From CAVSCR01 sp963726575 (GTDB lineage Bacteria; Actinomycetota; Actinomycetes; JAHEKZ01), in NCBI GenBank assembly GCA_963726575.1, contig CAVSCR010000003.1, forward strand, positions 496,001 to 560,000: DNA of 64,000 nt, given 5' to 3'. Under the pieces are notes generated by a model. The model did no database searches. It was given only the letters and a program-made list of their open reading frames with translations, and was not told where the DNA came from. The translations under genes were made by a program, and so were the position numbers. This document shows positions 59,467-64,000 of the stretch, one piece after another; positions within the stretch are counted from its first letter, which is position 1; each line of letters starts with the position of its first letter.

Positions 59467-61230
59467 GTGACCCGTTCCGGTGGTGCCGCCGACCTGCCGC
59501 TCGACACCGCCGACCGCGAGGAGAGCCGACTGCGACGTCGCCTCGGCGACGTCTTGGTGGGGCGCGGGGTGATCGACGCCAGCCAGCTCGACCGGATGCT
59601 GATCGCTCAGTCTGACGGCCGCGCGGCGACCGGGACGCGGGTCCGACTCGGCCAGCTGCTGGTGAGCCACGGCGTCGTCTCGGAGGACGAGGTGGCGCAC
59701 GCCCTGGGCGAGGCCCTCGGCCTGCCCGTGGTCGACCTTGCGCACGAACCCGTCGATATCGACGAAGCCCGCCGACTGCCTCAGACGCTCGCCGAGCGAC
59801 TCGGCGTCCTGGTGCTCGGCCCTGGGCCACGCGGTCTGCGGGTTGCCGCCGTCGACCCGACGAACGTCCTGGCGCTCGACGACGTGCGCACGCAGACCGG
59901 CGAGCGCGTGCTCGACGTGGTGGTCGCCACCCCGATGGATCTGCGGACCCACCTGGAACGGGTGTGGTCGTTGTCCGAGGATGCCGGTGAGGCTGTGTTC
60001 TTGGTCGACGAGCCGGTGGTCGAGGACGACGCTCCGCTCGACGCGCAGCTCGACCAGACCCCCGCCGTCCGACTTGTCGGCGCCTTCGTGGCCGACGCCG
60101 TACGCGAGGGTGCCAGTGACGTGCACGTGGAGCCACAGGCTGAAGGGCTGCGGATCCGCTTCCGCGTCGACGGCGTACTGCGCGACATCATGACGGTGTC
60201 GCGAACGCTGCACCCGTCCGTGGTCAGCCGCTTGAAGATCATGTCTGGACTCGACATCGCCGAGCGTCGGCTGCCGCAGGACGGCCGGGCGCGGATCACG
60301 CTCAACGGCCAACCGGTCGACCTGCGCATCAGCACGCTGCCCGCCATGCACGGCGAGAAGGTGGTGCTGCGCCTTCTGCCGGCACCCGATGCCGTGACCG
60401 GGCTGCGAGGGCTGGGACTCGAGCCGGCACAGTTCCACGCCGTGTCCGAGACCCTCCAACGCCCGCAGGGACTGATTCTGATCACGGGCCCGACCGGGTC
60501 TGGCAAGACGAACACCATCTACTCCGCCATGGCCGAGTTGATCACCTCCGAGCGCAACGTGATCACCCTCGAGGATCCGGTCGAGATGCAGCTCCCGGGC
60601 ATCACCCAGGTCCAGATCAACGAGCGGACCGGTCTGACGTTCGCACGCGGCTTGCGAGCGGTCTTGCGCCAGGACCCTGACGTCGTTCTGGTGGGCGAGA
60701 TCCGAGACCTCGAGACCGCTGAGCTCGCGATGCGAGCCGCCCTCACCGGTCACCTGGTGCTGGCTACGCTGCACACCAACGACGCCGCCAGCGCGCCGAC
60801 GAGGCTGGTGGACATGGGGATCGCTCCTTACCTCGTCGCGTCGGCCCTCGAGCTGGTGGTCGCCCAGCGACTGCTGCGCAGCCCCTGTCCCACGTGCAGC
60901 GAATCCCGCCAACCGTCCGAAGAGACCCTGATCTCGCTGGGGCTGTCCCTGCCCGACCTGATCGACGCCAAACCAGTGTCGGGGCGCGGCTGTGCCGCAT
61001 GTGCCGGCTCCGGCTACCGGGGCCGGATCGGGGTCTTCGAGTTGCTGCACGTCACCCCGCCGGTTCGAAGAGCGCTGCTCGATGGAGCTTCCGAGGAACG
61101 GCTCATTGCGGCCGCAGGCGACACGTACCAGTCGCTACGCGGTGCCGGGCTGGCCGCAGCCGCTGCGGGACGCACCACCTACGACGAGGCCCTACGAGGG
61201 ACCCGCGCCGACGCGTACGGCGACGCCTGA
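59467..61230 (+). CDS. GspE/PilB-family secretion or pilus ATPase
   Basis: 587 aa. N-terminal GSPII_E-type domain (LLVSHGVVSEDEVAHALGEALGLP, about 55-80), then the ATPase: GPTGSGKTNTIYSAM (Walker A), the Asp box (NVITLEDPVEMQLPGI), LRQDPDVVLVGEIRD (Walker B), LATLHTNDAASA (His box), and a C-terminal CPTC/CAAC tetra-cysteine. No pilin, PilC or PilM gene is near, which is typical for actinobacterial solitary PilB. Start GTG 59467 chosen because the frame's earlier part overlaps the TPP riboswitch. Confidence 0.85.
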   Translation: MTRSGGAADLPLDTADREESRLRRRLGDVLVGRGVIDASQLDRMLIAQSDGRAATGTRVRLGQLLVSHGVVSEDEVAHALGEALGLPVVDLAHEPVDIDEARRLPQTLAERLGVLVLGPGPRGLRVAAVDPTNVLALDDVRTQTGERVLDVVVATPMDLRTHLERVWSLSEDAGEAVFLVDEPVVEDDAPLDAQLDQTPAVRLVGAFVADAVREGASDVHVEPQAEGLRIRFRVDGVLRDIMTVSRTLHPSVVSRLKIMSGLDIAERRLPQDGRARITLNGQPVDLRISTLPAMHGEKVVLRLLPAPDAVTGLRGLGLEPAQFHAVSETLQRPQGLILITGPTGSGKTNTIYSAMAELITSERNVITLEDPVEMQLPGITQVQINERTGLTFARGLRAVLRQDPDVVLVGEIRDLETAELAMRAALTGHLVLATLHTNDAASAPTRLVDMGIAPYLVASALELVVAQRLLRSPCPTCSESRQPSEETLISLGLSLPDLIDAKPVSGRGCAACAGSGYRGRIGVFELLHVTPPVRRALLDGASEERLIAAAGDTYQSLRGAGLAAAAAGRTTYDEALRGTRADAYGDA

Positions 61231-61248
61231 CGACCAACGCGGCGCAAC

Positions 61249-61264
61249 GGCGCTTGCGAGCGCC
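61249..61264. terminator. Small GC hairpin between the pilB-like gene and mrp
   Basis: GGCGCT and AGCGCC (6-bp stem, 4-nt loop) lie just before the mrp -10 hexamer. No U-tract; could be weak termination of the ATPase transcript. Confidence 0.35.
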
Positions 61265-61267
61265 TCG

Positions 61268-61273
61268 TAGCAT
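61268..61273 (+). promoter_or_regulatory. -10 hexamer of mrp (leaderless)
   Basis: TAGCAT ends 6 nt before ATG 61280. Confidence 0.5.
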
Positions 61274-61279
61274 CGACCT

Positions 61280-62428
61280 ATGCCCACGACAGTCGCCCAA
61301 CCCAGCCTCGACGCGGTTCACGCCGCCCTCGCCACGGTCAAGGACCCAGAGATCGGGCGGCCGATCACCGAACTGGACATGGTCGAGGCAGTGACGATCG
61401 CCGACGACGCGACGGTCACGGTGCGGGTCTTGCTGACCGTGGCGGGCTGTCCCCTGCGGGACAAGATCACTCGCGACGTCACGGCTGCGGTGGCGGCCGT
61501 CGCCGGTGTTGCCGGCGTCGTGGTCGACCTCGGCGTGATGACGGATGAGCAACGCACGGCGATGACTCAACGGCTGCGCGGCGGGCAGACCGAGCGAGAG
61601 ATCCCGTTCGCGCAGCCCGGCTCACTCACGCGCGTCTACGCGGTGGCCTCCGGCAAGGGAGGCGTCGGCAAGTCGTCGGTCACCGTGAACGTGGCGGCTG
61701 CGCTGGCGGCGCAAGGGCGCTCCGTCGGGGTCGTCGACGCCGACATCTACGGCCACTCGGTGCCGCGCATGCTCGGCGTCGAAGGTCGACCGACGCAGGT
61801 CGAGGACATGATCATGCCGCCGGAGTCGCACGGCGTGAAGGTGATCTCGATCGGCATGTTCACTCCCGGCAACACACCAGTGGTGTGGCGCGGCCCGATG
61901 CTGCACCGCGCACTGCAGCAGTTCCTGGCCGACGTGTGGTGGGGCGACCTCGACGTGTTGCTGCTCGACCTGCCGCCGGGCACCGGCGACATCGCCATCT
62001 CGGTGGCCCAACTGGTGCCGAACGCCGAGATCCTCGTGGTCACGACTCCCCAGCAGGCCGCGGCCGAGGTGGCCGAACGGGCGGGGACCATCGCGCTGCA
62101 GACCCACCAACGGCTGACTGGCGTCATCGAGAACATGGCCTTCCTGCCCTGCCCGCACTGCGGCGAGGCGATCGACGTCTTCGGCACCGGCGGCGGCGCG
62201 GCAGTGTCGGAGGCACTCACGCGGGCCGTTGGGGCGTCCGTGCCGCTGCTCGGCCAGATCCCGTTGGACCCGCGCCTGCGCGAAGGTGGCGACAGCGGCC
62301 AACCACTCGTGCTCACCGACCCGGACTCGCCCGCGGCCATTGCGCTCACCCAGATCGCGACCCGGCTGGGCACCCGCGAACGCGGCCTGCTCGGCCAGTC
62401 GTTGGGGCTCTCCCCCGCCCGCGCCTGA
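61280..62428 (+). CDS. mrp: Mrp/ApbC iron-sulfur cluster carrier ATPase
   Basis: 382 aa. N-terminal MIP18/DUF59 domain (about 1-90; KDPEIGRPITELDMVEAV) then a P-loop: SGKGGVGKSSVTVNVA (deviant Walker A), GVVDADIYGHS and LLLDLPPGTGDI. The metal-binding CPHC (FLPCPHCGEAID) binds the transferred cluster. It delivers Fe-S clusters to apoproteins. Often next to MgtE-N/DUF1003 genes in actinobacteria, here separated from them by cytX and the pilB-like gene. Confidence 0.93.
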   Translation: MPTTVAQPSLDAVHAALATVKDPEIGRPITELDMVEAVTIADDATVTVRVLLTVAGCPLRDKITRDVTAAVAAVAGVAGVVVDLGVMTDEQRTAMTQRLRGGQTEREIPFAQPGSLTRVYAVASGKGGVGKSSVTVNVAAALAAQGRSVGVVDADIYGHSVPRMLGVEGRPTQVEDMIMPPESHGVKVISIGMFTPGNTPVVWRGPMLHRALQQFLADVWWGDLDVLLLDLPPGTGDIAISVAQLVPNAEILVVTTPQQAAAEVAERAGTIALQTHQRLTGVIENMAFLPCPHCGEAIDVFGTGGGAAVSEALTRAVGASVPLLGQIPLDPRLREGGDSGQPLVLTDPDSPAAIALTQIATRLGTRERGLLGQSLGLSPARA

Positions 62429-62587
62429 CACTCGCCCAACCCCAGGGGTGAGGAGACCAGCACCGTGCGGCAGCAGGTGATCTGTGAGCAGTAGGCCGAG
62501 AGCCGAGCGGGTCGATGCGGTGGTGGTGTTCGCGATCAGTCGGGCCAGCCGCAACACGTCGCATTGCTGGAGTTCAAGCGGCTGTGC

Positions 62588-63583
62588 TCAGGGCTTGAGG
62601 CCGAAGAGCGCGTCGTCGCGGATCGAGTTGACGCTGCCGGCCGCGTTCCCGAGCAGCGGGTTGTCGTAGCCGACCATCTGCTGGACGCCTTTGAGCACCG
62701 AGTAGTGGTTGTAGGCCACCGAGGACACGCCACCGATCTGCGTGTACGGCGTGATGATGATGAGCGGCACGAAGAAATTGGAGGCGTTGCCCTCGTCCCA
62801 GGTGATGATGATCGCGGTGTCGCCGGCCTGGTACGACGCTGAGTTGAGCAGCTGGGGGATGAAGACCTTGGCCCAGTTGTCGCCGTTCTGGATCCGCTGC
62901 GAGATGGTGCTGTTCGGCACCTTGTGCATGATGTCGTTCTTGTTGGGGATGATCAGGTTGAACTGCGCGGACAGCGTCGTCGCGGCGGCCGCGGGGAAGG
63001 GCTGGTCGTAGAGCGAGCAGGTCGTGTTCTGGGTGCGGGTGTAGTAGTGGTACGGCGCGTGGTTGTCCACGTAGTCCGTGGTCCCGGCGGGTGCGCAGTT
63101 GGCGGGCGCAGACTCGTCCCACTCCGCAGCGTTCGCGCCCATGAGCTCGAAGATGCTCTTCGACGCCTGGGGCCAGACGGAGGACGGCTTGTTAGCGGTG
63201 ATCGGGGTGAGTTTGGTGCACAGCCCGTTGCTGTCGATAGCGGTGCAGCCGGTGTAGCCCGAGGTCAGGGCCACGTAGTTGGCCAGGCTCGTGGTCGACA
63301 ACGACAGGTCGTTCTTGGAGTAGCTGCACGCCTTGATCAGCGAGTTCAGGTACGGCGCGTCGGATGTGTTGCCGACGATCCTCTTCAGCGGCTTGTTCTC
63401 GAACATGATCAGCGCCACGTGCGAGTACGTCGTCGGCGCGTTGGCGGTCGGGAGGGCACCGCACGGTGCGGATGCGGGGATGCTTGGCGCCGCGGCAACC
63501 GAGGCCGTTCCGGTCGCGACGACAACCGGGGCGGCGATGGCCACGGCAGCGGCCGCTAAGGCAAGTCGGTGGAGCCTACTCAT
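62588..63583 (-). CDS. Secreted phosphoesterase-family protein
   Basis: 331 aa. Sec signal MSRLHRLALAAAAVAIAAPV, cleaved near SVAAAPS. The alkaline-phosphatase-superfamily phosphoesterase pattern is MFENKPLKRIVGN, NDLSLSTTSLANYVALTSGY and TWDEGNASNFFVPLIIITPY, with an NHYSVLKGVQ His near the end. It resembles bacterial phospholipase C/acid phosphatase proteins. ATG preceded by GAGGGG 7 nt upstream. It lies 25 bp after the upstream gene's stop, so probably co-transcribed with it. Confidence 0.85.
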   Translation of the reverse strand: MSRLHRLALAAAAVAIAAPVVVATGTASVAAAPSIPASAPCGALPTANAPTTYSHVALIMFENKPLKRIVGNTSDAPYLNSLIKACSYSKNDLSLSTTSLANYVALTSGYTGCTAIDSNGLCTKLTPITANKPSSVWPQASKSIFELMGANAAEWDESAPANCAPAGTTDYVDNHAPYHYYTRTQNTTCSLYDQPFPAAAATTLSAQFNLIIPNKNDIMHKVPNSTISQRIQNGDNWAKVFIPQLLNSASYQAGDTAIIITWDEGNASNFFVPLIIITPYTQIGGVSSVAYNHYSVLKGVQQMVGYDNPLLGNAAGSVNSIRDDALFGLKP

Positions 63584-63608
63584 GAGGTGCCCCTCTCTAC
63601 CTGTTCTT

Positions 63609-64000
63609 CTAGTGAGTGTCGAAGTGCGCCAGGTGTGCGACGGCGAGGTCGTTGACGTGGGTGAAGTCCCCGCCCATCCACAGGTCGTGCGTTGCCGGGT
63701 CGACTATGGCGACCAGGATCCCGAAGGGGCTGTCGAAGGCCGGAGCCCAGCCGGTCAGTTGACCGCTGACCAGCGAGACCTCAATAGCCTTGCGGCGCTG
63801 GAGCGGCGCGTCGCAGATGAACGGTGCCCCGGCTCCGGTACCGCCGACGCAGTAGTTGGTGAAGTGCCCGCCGCCCCACACGGAGTCGCCGTCGATCGCG
63901 ACCGCCTGCACGTTCCCGTCGAGCTGGTAGGTCGGCTGCTGGTGAGTGCCGTCCAGGTTGAAGATGTCCAGGTGCCCGCCATGCCCGCCGCCGCCGGCGT
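63609..64000 (-). CDS. C-terminal part of a secreted repeat protein (5' end outside the window)
   Basis: About 130 residues, running off the window edge, with two or three similar units: NLDGTHQQPTYQLDGNVQAV, DGDSVWGGGHFTNYC and DPATHDLWMGGDFTHVNDLAVAHLAHF. These are beta-propeller/delta-60-like repeats (VWGGGHFT, LWMGGDFT) of the type found in large actinobacterial surface proteins. A cysteine pair may form a disulfide. The upstream signal and length cannot be seen. Confidence 0.75.
   Translation of the reverse strand, partial: AGGGGHGGHLDIFNLDGTHQQPTYQLDGNVQAVAIDGDSVWGGGHFTNYCVGGTGAGAPFICDAPLQRRKAIEVSLVSGQLTGWAPAFDSPFGILVAIVDPATHDLWMGGDFTHVNDLAVAHLAHFDTH

Noticed and set aside
62439..62449. 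Palindrome ACCCCAGGGGT after the mrp stop
   Set aside because: A one-base loop cannot form a hairpin terminator and there is no U-tract.
1..64000. CRISPR arrays, tRNA or rRNA genes, insertion sequences, prophage genes
   Set aside because: No regularly spaced repeats, no tRNA cloverleaf signal, no transposase or integrase motifs were found on either strand.

Overview
The window is GC-rich, densely packed chromosomal DNA of an actinobacterium. Markers are an AdnA/AdnB recombination pair, MoeZ, a DUF3107 protein, a DUF6758 protein, separate Ku and LigD-type polymerase genes, and mostly GTG/ATG starts with little space between genes. I cannot place it below class level. There is no tRNA, rRNA, CRISPR array, insertion sequence or prophage. 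No gene-free stretch exceeds about 200 bp.

Layout. 1-9.1 kb: adnB (cut by the window edge), adnA and an alkyltransferase-like DNA repair gene on the minus strand; a large plus-strand membrane protein joining a kinase-like domain to a lysylphosphatidylglycerol-synthase-type membrane domain; then moeZ. 9.2-19 kb: an amine-catabolism block. A minus-strand operon (phosphotransferase, FAD/GcvT dehydrogenase, GntR regulator, glutamine-synthetase-like ligase, aldehyde dehydrogenase, SDR) sits opposite a plus-strand gamma-glutamyl hydrolase and a secreted lectin/glucanase-fold protein. The aldehyde dehydrogenase carries a one-base frameshift. 19-34.5 kb: two-gene hydrolase unit, divergent ku/LigD-Pol, TetR, DUF3107, ferritin-like protein, RhlE-type helicase, methyltransferase, a ParA/zinc-ribbon/amine-oxidase operon, a hydrolase/S51 peptidase/SulP operon and a RecB-like nuclease. 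From memory, adnB-adnA-ATL, moeZ, TetR-DUF3107, ferritin-like, rhlE and parA form one neighbourhood in Mycobacterium tuberculosis (about Rv3201c-Rv3213c), so this window looks like that neighbourhood expanded by insertions.

34.5-49 kb: DUF6758, MaoC and acyl-CoA dehydrogenase, alpha/beta hydrolase plus a DAP-decarboxylase-family enzyme, an unusual cyclase-ATPase-solute-binding-protein fusion (1170 aa), a Tat/lipobox Rieske protein, a secreted Ig-like protein, a CitE-like lyase, a secreted M1 metallopeptidase. 49-55 kb: a PucR regulator diverges from an NCS1 transporter, NTF2-like protein, ureohydrolase and amidase, which look like a nitrogen-scavenging operon for a guanidino or ureido compound. 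55-64 kb: PhzF, a soluble MgtE-N/CBS protein, DUF1003, a cytX-type transporter behind a TPP riboswitch, a solitary GspE/PilB ATPase, mrp, and a secreted phosphoesterase after a truncated surface-protein gene.

A window-wide signal helps set gene starts. At least 19 transcription-unit-leading genes lack a Shine-Dalgarno and instead have a -10-like hexamer (T/C)ANNNT exactly 6-8 nt before the start codon, as expected for leaderless mRNAs. In two divergent pairs (ku/LigD-Pol and parA/hydrolase) the hexamers of both strands overlap within the same 7 bp. The most unusual single gene is the cyclase-AAA-SBP fusion at 39337-42849.
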